Counted from the first letter of the stretch, positions 1-6,883 are shown. The stretch is 16,536 nt of DNA from UBA9848 sp003454065 (GCA_946629155.1 CAMOXM010000024.1:1-16536), one strand, 5' to 3'. Program-made: numbers and translations. The notes: generated from the letters alone by a model not told the origin.

Positions 1-57
1 TTCTTCTAGCTTCTTCTGACTTCTTCTAGCTTCTTCTGACTTCTTCTAGCTTCTTGT
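1..57. repeat. 20-bp tandem repeat (two alternating 10-mers)
   Basis: The units TTCTTCTAGC and TTCTTCTGAC alternate: five full 10-mers, then TTCTTCTAGC's partner decays after TTCTT. The effective period is 20 bp, and the array is cut by the left window edge, so its full length is unknown. The period is not a multiple of three and every frame soon meets TAG or TGA, on both strands, so it is non-coding. It lies about 150 bp upstream of the RseP-type gene. It could be a variable-number repeat in the upstream intergenic region; no function is visible. Confidence 0.9.
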
Positions 58-76
58 CACCCCTGATTCTCTTATA

Positions 77-104
77 GAGACAAGACAAAATCACGTGTTG
101 TCTC
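77..104. other. Inverted repeat between the tandem array and the rseP promoter region
   Basis: GAGACAA (77-83) and TTGTCTC (98-104) form a perfect 7-bp inverted repeat with a 14-base loop. No U-rich run follows on either strand, so it is not a convincing terminator. It could be an operator, or the end of an upstream transcript from outside the window. No coding sequence can be seen between 58 and 205. Confidence 0.4.
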
Positions 105-129
105 TCTCATCCAGAACCCTATTGAGATT

Positions 130-158
130 TTGATATCAAAACAATTATAGGATAAATT
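130..158 (+). promoter_or_regulatory. Candidate sigma70-type promoter for rseP
   Basis: TTGATA (130-135), a 17-base spacer and TAAATT (153-158) resemble a -35/-10 pair. The -10 is identical to that of the better promoter upstream of the small lipoprotein (6831-6836). It would start transcription about 40 bases before the ATG at 206. The -10 matches the consensus at only four of six positions, so this is tentative. Confidence 0.35.
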
Positions 159-205
159 CGCAAAACTTGCAAGAAAAGATGAAAAACAAATAGAATTACG
201 AGCAA

Positions 206-1582
206 ATGCTTCAAAAGATTATTTTTTCGATAACAGGCTACTTGGTCATAGACACGATCATACTCGTCCATGAAGCCGGTCATTTCCTCGCCGCCATGAT
301 TACGGGAACGGATGTGGATATAATCTCCTTCGGCATAGGAAAGGCCATCTGGTCGAAAATGTCTAGAAACGGCATAACGGAAATCAGAATCGGATTGCTT
401 CCATTAGGCGGGTATTGCAGAATATCAGGCGAACGGGAGCTGAAGAAATCGATTCGGCGAAACGCATGGGGAAGAATAAATCCGGGATCTATATATTATC
501 TCTCTCCTGCAAAGCGCATATTCATCTACCTCTCCGGTTCCGCACTCAATTTCATATTCTCCTGCATGCTCCTGTTCGCTTTCTTCGCTTCTCCTTATCT
601 CGAAAACGACCAACAGGCGAAAGTCATACAAACGGATGCTCTTAGGGAGCAATCGGAAAGCTCTTTCCATAGCGAAGACCTCATACTGTTTCTGAACGGA
701 ACGAAAATCGATAATTTCTTCGATGCATACAGCCTGCTGTCGAAAAACAGCAGAAACTCTCATGGCATCGAAGCGACGATATTGCGCAATGGGGAGATCA
801 TAACGAAAAAAATAATTCCGACTCTATCGGAAAGCGGCGAAATGTCGTTCGGAATCACCAAATACGAAGAACCTATCATAGGCAGAGTGGAAAACTTTTC
901 AGCCGAGTACGACATAGGTTTGAGAAAAGGCGACGAAATGCTTGAAGCGAACGGCTTCGAAATCTCGAATTCGTACGACTTCATCAAAGCAGCGGAAAAC
1001 CTGACGGAAGGCGACAGGCTCGCCATCACATTCGAAAGAGACGGCAATGCTTACAAATGCGAATACGCTCCGCACTTCGACAACGGAAAGCCGGTTTTCA
1101 ACTTCGCTTTCAGAAACGCCAAGAAACGGCATGCGGGGTCGGGATTATTGAAAAGCGCCGGCTTGGCTTTCAAGGGCGCTCTCGATTTCGTTATCAGCAC
1201 AGCCAAAGGAATCGCCTCGGTTTTCACCAATATAAGCAATCTCAAATACACTTTCTCAGGACCTGCGCGCGCTTCGCTTGCCGTCGGCCAAATAGCGGAT
1301 GTCGGGTTCAGCGTCTCCCTCTCATCCGCCGGGCGCGCAATCTTCTACATTGCCGCAATGATCTCAGCATCGATATGCTTCATAAACCTCCTTCCTCTTC
1401 CGGCACTCGATGGAAGCGGAATAGTAGTGGGGCTATTCGAGATATGCTTCGGAAACAAGCTGCTCAACCCTCTGACTTACAAGAGAATAAACACGACTAG
1501 CCAGATATTCACCATATTGCTCCTTGCGATAATATGGGTGTCCGATACGATAATGACCTATAATCTCAAAGGTCCTTTTTAG
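206..1582 (+). CDS. rseP: RseP-type site-2 membrane metalloprotease (M50 family)
   Basis: This is an intramembrane zinc protease of the RseP/RasP family, which cleaves transmembrane segments of anti-sigma factors or remnant signal peptides in the inner membrane. The zinc motif HEAGH is at residues 22-26 inside the first hydrophobic segment. The second family motif, with N394 and LLPLPALDG at 395-403, supplies the third metal ligand. Between them are a membrane segment near 105-125 and a periplasmic part with PDZ-like sequence (roughly 130-285, with IGLRKGDEML in the second PDZ). Hydrophobic segments lie at about 370-395 and 430-450. At 458 aa it has the usual length for the family. The start at 206 leaves the N-terminal membrane segment intact, but the ribosome-binding site is weak. 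It converges with the cca gene downstream, and its last codons (LKGPF) fall in an inverted repeat shared with that gene. The substrate cannot be read from the window. Confidence 0.93.
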   Translation: MLQKIIFSITGYLVIDTIILVHEAGHFLAAMITGTDVDIISFGIGKAIWSKMSRNGITEIRIGLLPLGGYCRISGERELKKSIRRNAWGRINPGSIYYLSPAKRIFIYLSGSALNFIFSCMLLFAFFASPYLENDQQAKVIQTDALREQSESSFHSEDLILFLNGTKIDNFFDAYSLLSKNSRNSHGIEATILRNGEIITKKIIPTLSESGEMSFGITKYEEPIIGRVENFSAEYDIGLRKGDEMLEANGFEISNSYDFIKAAENLTEGDRLAITFERDGNAYKCEYAPHFDNGKPVFNFAFRNAKKRHAGSGLLKSAGLAFKGALDFVISTAKGIASVFTNISNLKYTFSGPARASLAVGQIADVGFSVSLSSAGRAIFYIAAMISASICFINLLPLPALDGSGIVVGLFEICFGNKLLNPLTYKRINTTSQIFTILLLAIIWVSDTIMTYNLKGPF

Positions 1583-1629
1583 AAGGCATCCGACAGATTC
1601 GGGTCCAGAGGTTCTTAGAAGCGCCCTTT
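1568..1629. terminator. Degenerate inverted repeat between convergent rseP and cca ends
   Basis: The sequence starting AAAGG at 1568 and the reverse complement of the sequence ending CCCTTT at 1629 match imperfectly (AAAGG.C..TT.TA). A smaller inverted repeat, CCGA/TCGG, lies between them at 1590-1602. Each arm contains the stop codon of one gene (TAG at 1580-1582 on plus, TAA at 1617-1615 on minus). A bidirectional terminator is plausible, but the stem is poor and no long T run follows. The right arm belongs to the dispersed hairpin family described at 4024-4098. Confidence 0.4.
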
Positions 1630-2877
1630 AGCAAATTCCGCACGCAATTTCCCGAGAAACGCTTCCTTGTTCGAATTGACAGACGGATCGCGATATGCCA
1701 TTTCCAGCGCCTTTTCCAAAAGTTCGCCGACCCTTTTCCCCTTCAGTCCCATACGTATCATATCCGCTCCGCTGACGCATAAATCCGAAAGACAGACAGG
1801 TTCGCCGGCGGCAAGAAATCTTCTCATCTCCGCTTGCTGCCTTCCAAAGCGCTCGCTTGCATTTGAACGAATCCTGGCGAAGTCGAGAAAAGAGGTCGCA
1901 TTACCTTTCGAAATATTGCGGATCAAACGCTTGAGCACAACCGAATCGCAATCGTCGTCCGGCAATTCGTTTCGAATGAACGCCGTCACCGTTTTGACAA
2001 CCCTATTCGAAAATCTGAGCCTTTTCAAAACAGCCTCCGCTTCTCTCCAATCCATATCGCCGAAAAAAAGACCCAGACGGATCTCCAATCTGGATTCGGC
2101 AATGCTGTTGTCCGACAATTTCGATTTCAAGCCATCCAAACGCGAGCCTTGTTCGAGCATGCAGGAAATCTCAGGAATGATGTTGGCAAGCAGGCCGGAC
2201 GAGAGGAGAAGCTCCAGGGCATAGCCCGCATGATCGCAAATCAGCATCTTGGAAAACTCGCAATTTATCCGTTCGACCGAAACATTTACGATCGCACGCG
2301 CCGCTTTCGCGATAGCGCCCATCGTTTCGGGCTCTATTTTGAAATTCAAAACAGAGGCGAAGCGGAGCGCCCTGACAAGGCGCAGCGCATCCTCGGCGAA
2401 TCGCTCGTCAGGAACTCCTACCGTTCGGATTATCCTGCGCCGCATATCGCCGATTCCATCGAAATCGTCTATTATCCGACCATCAGAGCAATCGGCGCAC
2501 AAGGCGTTCACCGTGAAATCCCGTCTCTTGAGATCCTCATGAATGCTTTTCGTGAAATCGACCTTATCAGGATGACGCGAATCGCTATAATCGCCGTCGG
2601 TTCTGAAAGTCGTGCACTCGTAATGCTTGCCCCTGAACGGTATGGTCAGCGTTCCGTGCTTGATACCTGTCTTGATGCAACGCGGGAAAAGCGCAAGCAT
2701 CTCATCAGGATTCGCGTCGGTCGTCAAATCGACATCATCGCATGACTTCCCTAAAAGAAAATCCCGAACCGCACCACCGACCACATAGAGCTGAAAGCCG
2801 TTCCTTCGAAAAATCCCGGACAACGCCTTCAGGTCGCTTGTCAAGGGATAGGGCTTGTGAAACATACCGAACCGCAT
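1615..2877 (-). CDS. cca: CCA-adding tRNA nucleotidyltransferase / poly(A) polymerase family (class II)
   Basis: This enzyme builds or repairs the 3' CCA end of tRNAs from CTP and ATP without a template. The 420-aa protein has the class II nucleotidyltransferase head: GGAVRD at residues 34-39, the metal-binding DVD at 48-50, RRDFTVNAL at 118-126 and ERFAEDALRLVRALRFA at 158-174, followed by a helical body with no visible HD phosphohydrolase domain. Poly(A) polymerases share these motifs, so polyadenylation cannot be fully excluded. The first ATG lies three bases after the stop of the broken methyltransferase frame (TGA-GGG-ATG), so GAGGG sits too close to it for normal initiation. Either translation is coupled or the second ATG, residue 5 (MFHKP, at 2865), is used. 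The last codons, KGRF-stop, are made of the dispersed hairpin arm. Confidence 0.87.
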   Translation of the reverse strand: MRFGMFHKPYPLTSDLKALSGIFRRNGFQLYVVGGAVRDFLLGKSCDDVDLTTDANPDEMLALFPRCIKTGIKHGTLTIPFRGKHYECTTFRTDGDYSDSRHPDKVDFTKSIHEDLKRRDFTVNALCADCSDGRIIDDFDGIGDMRRRIIRTVGVPDERFAEDALRLVRALRFASVLNFKIEPETMGAIAKAARAIVNVSVERINCEFSKMLICDHAGYALELLLSSGLLANIIPEISCMLEQGSRLDGLKSKLSDNSIAESRLEIRLGLFFGDMDWREAEAVLKRLRFSNRVVKTVTAFIRNELPDDDCDSVVLKRLIRNISKGNATSFLDFARIRSNASERFGRQQAEMRRFLAAGEPVCLSDLCVSGADMIRMGLKGKRVGELLEKALEMAYRDPSVNSNKEAFLGKLRAEFAKGRF

Positions 2878-2880
2878 CCC

Positions 2881-3337
2881 TCAGAGACTTTTCAGGTCAT
2901 CATCATCGACAACATGGCAATCGAGCGAAAAAAGCAAATTCTCACTATCATTCTGCCTTTTGGATTCTTTCAATTCCCTCAAATCCAAAACCGCACCATG
3001 TTCCTGAAATACACTATGAAAATTCAACGGCTTATCTCCCCAATAAATCATAGCGCATGCCATAGGCGCACCCTTGTTATCCGTATTTCCATTCACCAAA
3101 AACGAAGCCTCGTATCATACAGAAAACAAACCGAATCGGCTTCATCAAAAACGTATTTCTTCCAATATGCGGTATTCGTAGCAACGGGAACAAGCGCTAT
3201 TATTTCCGCTCCATACGGCGGATTCACATACCCTTTCACCCCCCCCCATGTAAAGTAAACTCGACATTATGCGTGATATCATTGTTCGCATATTCAGGCA
3301 GAAAATTTTGGAGCTTATCTACGGGTTCATAGCCCAT
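2881..3337 (-). pseudogene. Broken phage-type DNA N6-adenine methyltransferase (Dam/PF05869-like)
   Basis: No single open frame spans this stretch, but three joined pieces resemble the small phage-type adenine methyltransferases. Piece 1 starts at the ATG at 3337 (MGYEPVDKLQNFLPEY) and runs into a run of nine G (plus-strand C at 3239-3247). One base out of phase, VKGYVNPPYG carries the catalytic NPPY motif at 3210-3224. It is followed directly by AEIIALVPVATNT and YDTRLRF, the usual LxPARTDT and GRLRF blocks. After a run of five T (plus-strand A at 3098-3102) the frame shifts again to NKGAPMACAMIYWG and then NFHSVFQEHGAVL, which match the family's APFPS..V and C-terminal parts. Stop is TGA at 2883-2881. 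The roughly 20 residues normally found between NPPYG and the LVP strand are missing, and the N-terminal FDxCA-type region is not recognisable. It sits between the rubredoxin fusion and cca on the same strand. The family call is from remembered motifs. Confidence 0.72.
3239..3247 (-). repeat. Homopolymer tract G9 (minus strand) inside the methyltransferase remnant
   Basis: Nine consecutive C on the plus strand, read as nine G in the sense of the methyltransferase. With nine G the upstream frame stops at once (HGGG then TGA). With ten G it would run on into VKGYVNPPYG. Poly-G tracts of this size are known slippage sites for phase variation in treponemes and other bacteria, and also a known source of sequencing error. 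Confidence 0.85.
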
Positions 3338-3354
3338 GAAACTAATAATCCAAT

Positions 3355-3972
3355 CTATTCATAAACAGGCTCGAAATCTTGAGCAGGATGTCCGCACAAC
3401 GGGCAAAGATAATCGGCAGGAAGCGTTTCGCCTTCATAGAAGTACCCGCAGATTTTGCATCTCCAACCTTTTATCTTCCTGCCGACAGGCGAATTGACGG
3501 TCTTGGGCTTGACATCGGATTGATAAAACGCATAAGTAAGCGGAGGCTCGTTTCCCAGAACTTTCGCATCCGTCACCTCGGCAATGAAAAGAGTATGGCT
3601 GCCGAGATCGACGCTGCTTGCCGCCTTGCATTCGAACAGGGCGCAGGAATGCGAATCCACGAACGGGGTTCCGTCCCGCATCGTTTTGAACTCAATTCCC
3701 TTGAATTTATCGACATTCCTGCCGGATTGCATTCCAAAGCGCTTTATCAAATCAAAAGGAGCCGTCTTGTCCAAGACGGAAACGATGAATCTGCCGCTTT
3801 GCTTTATGAGTTCGGTCGTATAACTGGCGTTTATGCATGAAAGGGCGATACGCACCGGATCGGATGCCACCTGAATGCAAGTGTTCGTGATGCAAGCATT
3901 AACCTTATCACCGCTTCTGACCGAAACAATGAAAACTCCATAAGTCAATCTATAAAATGCCTTAGTATCCAT
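3355..3972 (-). CDS. hrb: Flavin reductase-rubredoxin fusion (high-molecular-weight rubredoxin type)
   Basis: A 205-aa cytoplasmic electron carrier. Residues 1-150 form an FMN-binding flavin-reductase-like domain, starting FYRLTYGVFIVSV and with the typical NACITNT and SVLDKT strands. Residues 168-203 are a rubredoxin domain with the iron ligands C172, C175, C190 and C193 (CKICG and CPLCG). In Moorella-type Hrb this fusion passes electrons from an NADH oxidoreductase to a flavodiiron protein that reduces O2 or NO. A flavodiiron gene lies at the other end of this window (15833-16536), so the pairing is inferred rather than operonic. The ATG at 3972 has GAGGG four bases upstream. It lies downstream of the groES terminator; only poor promoter-like sequence is seen between, so limited read-through may matter. 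Its stop is followed closely by the methyltransferase remnant. Confidence 0.9.
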   Translation of the reverse strand: MDTKAFYRLTYGVFIVSVRSGDKVNACITNTCIQVASDPVRIALSCINASYTTELIKQSGRFIVSVLDKTAPFDLIKRFGMQSGRNVDKFKGIEFKTMRDGTPFVDSHSCALFECKAASSVDLGSHTLFIAEVTDAKVLGNEPPLTYAFYQSDVKPKTVNSPVGRKIKGWRCKICGYFYEGETLPADYLCPLCGHPAQDFEPVYE

Positions 3973-4023
3973 TACGCCCTCGCAAAATCAATATGCAAAC
4001 CGATATCAAGCCGGAAATAAAAC

Positions 4024-4098
4024 AGGGCGCTTCTGAAAACCTGCTGTTCGAAAGGACACATGGCATGTTCGGACTCTGAGGTTTTTAGAAGCGCCCTT
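4024..4098 (-). terminator. Intrinsic terminator of groES; best copy of a dispersed hairpin family
   Basis: AGGGCGCTTCTGAAAACCT (4024-4042) is complementary to AGGTTTTTAGAAGCGCCCT (4079-4097) over 19 positions with a single G.T-type mismatch, with a 36-base loop between. Read on the minus strand it starts a few bases after the groES stop and is followed by TGTTTTATTT, a U-rich tail. The left arm plus loop start recurs at 8141-8163 and the right arm recurs at 1609-1628, so it belongs to a repeated element as well as acting as a terminator. Confidence 0.8.
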
Positions 4099-4102
4099 AT
4101 TT

Positions 4103-4378
4103 TTATCTGGAAATTACCGCAACCAAGTCCTCGGATTTCAAGACAAGAAGCTCGTCATCCCCGTCCTTGATGGACGTGCCGGAATATTTGTTGTACATGA
4201 CCATATCCCCGACTTTGACTGGAACCTTCTTCACCTCTTCGCCTTCGCCTATCGCCAGAATCTTGCCGATTTGCGTTTTCTCCTGAGCCTGCGCAGGAAT
4301 GAAAAGACCCGACTTAGTCTTCTCAGGTGCATCCTCGATTTTAATCAGAACCCTATCGCCTATTGGTTTAACTTTCAT
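4103..4378 (-). CDS. groES: Co-chaperonin GroES (Hsp10)
   Basis: The heptameric lid of the GroEL folding chamber in the cytoplasm. The 91-aa length is typical (about 95). MKVKPIGDRVLIK opens the beta-barrel, residues about 15-36 (EDAPEKTKSGLFIPAQAQEK) are the mobile loop that grips GroEL, and YNKYSGTSIKDGDDELLVLK is the conserved C-terminal half. A strong Shine-Dalgarno GGAGG stands six bases before the ATG. groEL is not next to it: upstream is an outer-membrane protein gene and downstream a terminator, so groES is transcribed alone. Treponema pallidum also keeps groES and groEL apart (recalled, not checked). No CIRCE operator was found in the leader. Confidence 0.97.
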   Translation of the reverse strand: MKVKPIGDRVLIKIEDAPEKTKSGLFIPAQAQEKTQIGKILAIGEGEEVKKVPVKVGDMVMYNKYSGTSIKDGDDELLVLKSEDLVAVISR

Positions 4379-4518
4379 AAGATTATCCTCCGATTCGGGC
4401 TGTGAAACGCCCTTAAAGATGTCTGACTTGCTTCACGAAAGCGCCTTTGAGCATCTCATCATATTCGACAATAAGCTGCAAAACACCCTCGCACAGCCAA
4501 AATCAGACAGCATGAATA

Positions 4519-4547
4519 ATTATATTCAATCTTTTTTTTTATTGCAA
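4519..4547 (-). promoter_or_regulatory. Sigma70-type promoter of groES
   Basis: On the minus strand TTGCAA (4547-4542), a 17-base spacer containing a run of nine A, and a perfect TATAAT (4524-4519). Transcription would start near 4511, leaving a leader of about 130 bases before the groES ATG. The leader contains a small hairpin (GCTT-TCGTG-AAGC). No CIRCE-like TTAGCACTC/GAGTGCTAA pair is present. Confidence 0.75.
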
Positions 4548-4590
4548 AACAAACGCTTCTGCACATGCGGTTTTTCAAAGGCGGCGCATA

Positions 4591-5868
4591 TCACTCGCTT
4601 CTGTCCCAACCGAGTTTGATGCTGATCGAAAGCCTGTCAACCATCGACTCGCCCAATGTGGGGGTGCCATCCACCCAACCATAATCCACGCCAATCACAA
4701 TCGGCCACAAATCCATTATAAGACCGAAGTTTATGCGTCCTTGGTTGAGACCTGCGCCAAGTTTTAGGAAGCCCATCAGATAGAATTCCGCCCCTATCTT
4801 CAGATGAGAGAAAAAATTGGTGTTATCATAATATTCGTTCTTTCCGAACGACAACAAATTCACCATATCGACTTCAAAACGAGGGTTAAACATTTTCCAC
4901 TTGGGATTGTATGCTACGCCAACATCCACGGAAGAAGACAGAAACGAGGCACCAAGATTCGAAATTCGGGATGACGCCAAGGCGTTTTTGCTGCCTCCGA
5001 ATATCTTGAACGGTCTGGAAAGGAAATCGCCGAACGTCCCGTATCTGTAAACCGTATTCCCGAAAAAGCAGAGGTTTCTAATGACCAACGAAGCCCTAAG
5101 GGTGTCTGAAAGATTCATCGTCACACCCAAATTGAAAGGCGGCTGCATGACTACGCCGGTGTCCTTGCTTTTGATTATCTCGACGATATCGGAGCCTTCG
5201 ATATCGGAAAGGCTTATTCCCGCCAAATGCGCCCTGATCAAAAGGGAAAACGAAATTCCGACATGAAGCGAAGACATGCTCGTCAATGCGAATTTGTGCC
5301 CATAGCCCACAGACGCCCCTAATGCAAAAGACGGGACAAAGCGGGCATTTGACGTGCCTCCTGTCATATTATAGAAAGTCAGGCTGCCTGCTGTAAGCAC
5401 ATCAAGCGCAAAACCGCCGTCGCTAAACCCGACATCCGCCTGAAAATCGGCAAACGGATAAATGCCATAGCTATAATTCATGATAAACGTCTTCACTACG
5501 TTGAAAGTGGCATCCGGAGGCGGAGAAGAACCGGAAAACAACGCTTTGATGACTTCATCGGCACCCTCTATGCTCATCAATTTGGCCATATTGTATATCC
5601 TGATGTTCAATGAAGGGATGTTCAGCATGAAGCTCTTAGTGTCAGAGAGGTTCGCAGGGTTGATAAACAAACCGGATGGACCCGTGCTTAGCGATACGCC
5701 GGTTCCGCCAAGCGCCTCAAGCCTGCTATCGACATAAGAGAACGGCCTGTCCGAAAGACCTGGATAGAGGTAAGCGGAAGAATCGCCGTCAATGTCCGTT
5801 ATCGATGCGAACAGGTAGAAAGAAGCGGAAAGGAACAGAGAGAAAATTCCTAGAAGAATCTTTTTCAT
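4591..5868 (-). CDS. Outer-membrane beta-barrel-type protein, FadL/UPF0164-like
   Basis: A 425-aa secreted protein of unknown function. MKKILLGIFSLFLSASFYLF is a signal peptide, probably cut near residue 21. Residues 48-75, with LEALGGTGVSLSTGPSGLF and NPANLS, match the N-terminal hatch-like motif (ALGGAGVA...NPA) of FadL-like and spirochaetal UPF0164/PorV-like proteins. The rest alternates short amphipathic strands and loops and ends in a beta strand (LSISIKLGW), as outer-membrane barrels do. It starts 21 bases after the stop of the lipoprotein gene 5890-6768 and has no promoter of its own, so the two are co-transcribed and may work as a pair. The Shine-Dalgarno (GGGGA) is about 12 bases from the ATG, which is unusually far. 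A substrate (fatty acid or other hydrophobic compound) is only a guess. Confidence 0.7.
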   Translation of the reverse strand: MKKILLGIFSLFLSASFYLFASITDIDGDSSAYLYPGLSDRPFSYVDSRLEALGGTGVSLSTGPSGLFINPANLSDTKSFMLNIPSLNIRIYNMAKLMSIEGADEVIKALFSGSSPPPDATFNVVKTFIMNYSYGIYPFADFQADVGFSDGGFALDVLTAGSLTFYNMTGGTSNARFVPSFALGASVGYGHKFALTSMSSLHVGISFSLLIRAHLAGISLSDIEGSDIVEIIKSKDTGVVMQPPFNLGVTMNLSDTLRASLVIRNLCFFGNTVYRYGTFGDFLSRPFKIFGGSKNALASSRISNLGASFLSSSVDVGVAYNPKWKMFNPRFEVDMVNLLSFGKNEYYDNTNFFSHLKIGAEFYLMGFLKLGAGLNQGRINFGLIMDLWPIVIGVDYGWVDGTPTLGESMVDRLSISIKLGWDRSE

Positions 5869-5889
5869 AGAAGGCAGAAATCCCCGTAA

Positions 5890-6768
5890 TTACAGACCGA
5901 GAACGCCTTTCACTTTCAATTTGTCCATCATTATCTGCACTATGCCGACAAATCCCCTGTATTCGCTTTCGTCCTCACCGCCAAGCGTGTCAGCGACAAT
6001 AAGCACATCCACCGCCCCGTATATGAGCCCTGCGGCGTCGGATATTTTGATATCGCTCATTTGAGTGAAATCCAAAAGGTTTCTCATTGCTTCCGACATT
6101 ATCGACATCACGACCACATCCGCAATAGTCGGGGGAGCCACTTCCTCGAAAACGGGCGAAAAATCCATTTCCGCTTTTGCAGATCCGTTATCGAGCCACA
6201 GAGCATAAGGCGAGGCGCTTGCGCGCCCGTTATTCATCATTTCAAGCAGTTCCTTGACAATATTCATTGCGGAATAATAGATCTCATAGGCCGGAGAGCC
6301 TTCTGCGATTTCGACATTAGCAAGCTTTTTCCGCAAAGCGTCTTTGGAAGATTCGTTCACCGATGCCTTGGAAATATCGAAAAGCAAAGAGTCCATAACT
6401 TCGCCATCCAGCGTGATCGAATCCAAAAGCTGAACGATCAAAGGCTTGATTGCCTCTATGTTATGAACGGTATCGGATGTGGAGCCTGCCCGCATCTGGT
6501 TCACCGCTTCCTGAATCTGCTCCTCAGCGGCATTGAACCTCTCCTGCTTCGCCTGGGAACCGTACGATTCCAAGACAAAATCAACAGACTTCTCCGCCGA
6601 GCCCGATGAGGATTGTGCAGAACCGCGACTGCCTGTGAAAACGTTTATTCCCGTCCCGGACAATCCACCAGCCACTCTAGCTATATTATCCGCCAGAACA
6701 TCGGCAGAGCATGAGGCAAAAGCAAACGCAACGGCAATCGCAAGCAACAAGCAACAAAATCTTTTCAT
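5890..6768 (-). CDS. Small lipoprotein, unknown function
   Basis: A 292-aa lipoprotein. The ATG at 6768 is preferred over one five codons upstream, because GGGGGCGTGAT precedes it and the signal peptide then starts with MKRFCCLLLA. The lipobox is FASC, with the lipidated cysteine at residue 20. The Phe at -3 is of the relaxed spirochaetal kind. After a Ser/Gly-rich stretch (residues 45-60) the protein is largely helical (for example NAAEEQIQEAVNQMRAG) with no recognised domain and no enzyme motif. It is the first gene of a two-gene unit with the outer-membrane protein 21 bases downstream, which suggests a role at the outer membrane. No family can be named. Confidence 0.82.
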   Translation of the reverse strand: MKRFCCLLLAIAVAFAFASCSADVLADNIARVAGGLSGTGINVFTGSRGSAQSSSGSAEKSVDFVLESYGSQAKQERFNAAEEQIQEAVNQMRAGSTSDTVHNIEAIKPLIVQLLDSITLDGEVMDSLLFDISKASVNESSKDALRKKLANVEIAEGSPAYEIYYSAMNIVKELLEMMNNGRASASPYALWLDNGSAKAEMDFSPVFEEVAPPTIADVVVMSIMSEAMRNLLDFTQMSDIKISDAAGLIYGAVDVLIVADTLGGEDESEYRGFVGIVQIMMDKLKVKGVLGL

Positions 6769-6830
6769 ATCACGCCCCCGCAAAGCACCAAAAGACCAGC
6801 CTTCGGAGAGAAAATCATTCCGGATGCTTC

Positions 6831-6859
6831 AATTTAAGCATATTTTCCCAAACTGTCAA
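6831..6859 (-). promoter_or_regulatory. Promoter of the lipoprotein / outer-membrane-protein operon
   Basis: On the minus strand a perfect TTGACA (6859-6854), a 17-base spacer and TAAATT (6836-6831; TTAAAT with a 16-base spacer is also possible). It lies between the aminotransferase terminator and the lipoprotein ATG, giving a leader of about 55 bases. Confidence 0.7.
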
Positions 6860-6883
6860 GGACGATTCCAACACGGGAGTTCC

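Noticed and set aside
1..57. CRISPR array
   Set aside because: The 10/20-bp units are head to tail without spacers, and no cas gene is present.
4379..4518. CIRCE operator or riboswitch in the groES leader
   Set aside because: No TTAGCACTC/GAGTGCTAA-type inverted repeat and no recognisable riboswitch core; only short hairpins can be drawn.
4560..4590. Terminator after the outer-membrane-protein gene
   Set aside because: Only a 5-bp ATGCG/CGCAT pairing with a 15-base loop and an interrupted T run; too weak to list.
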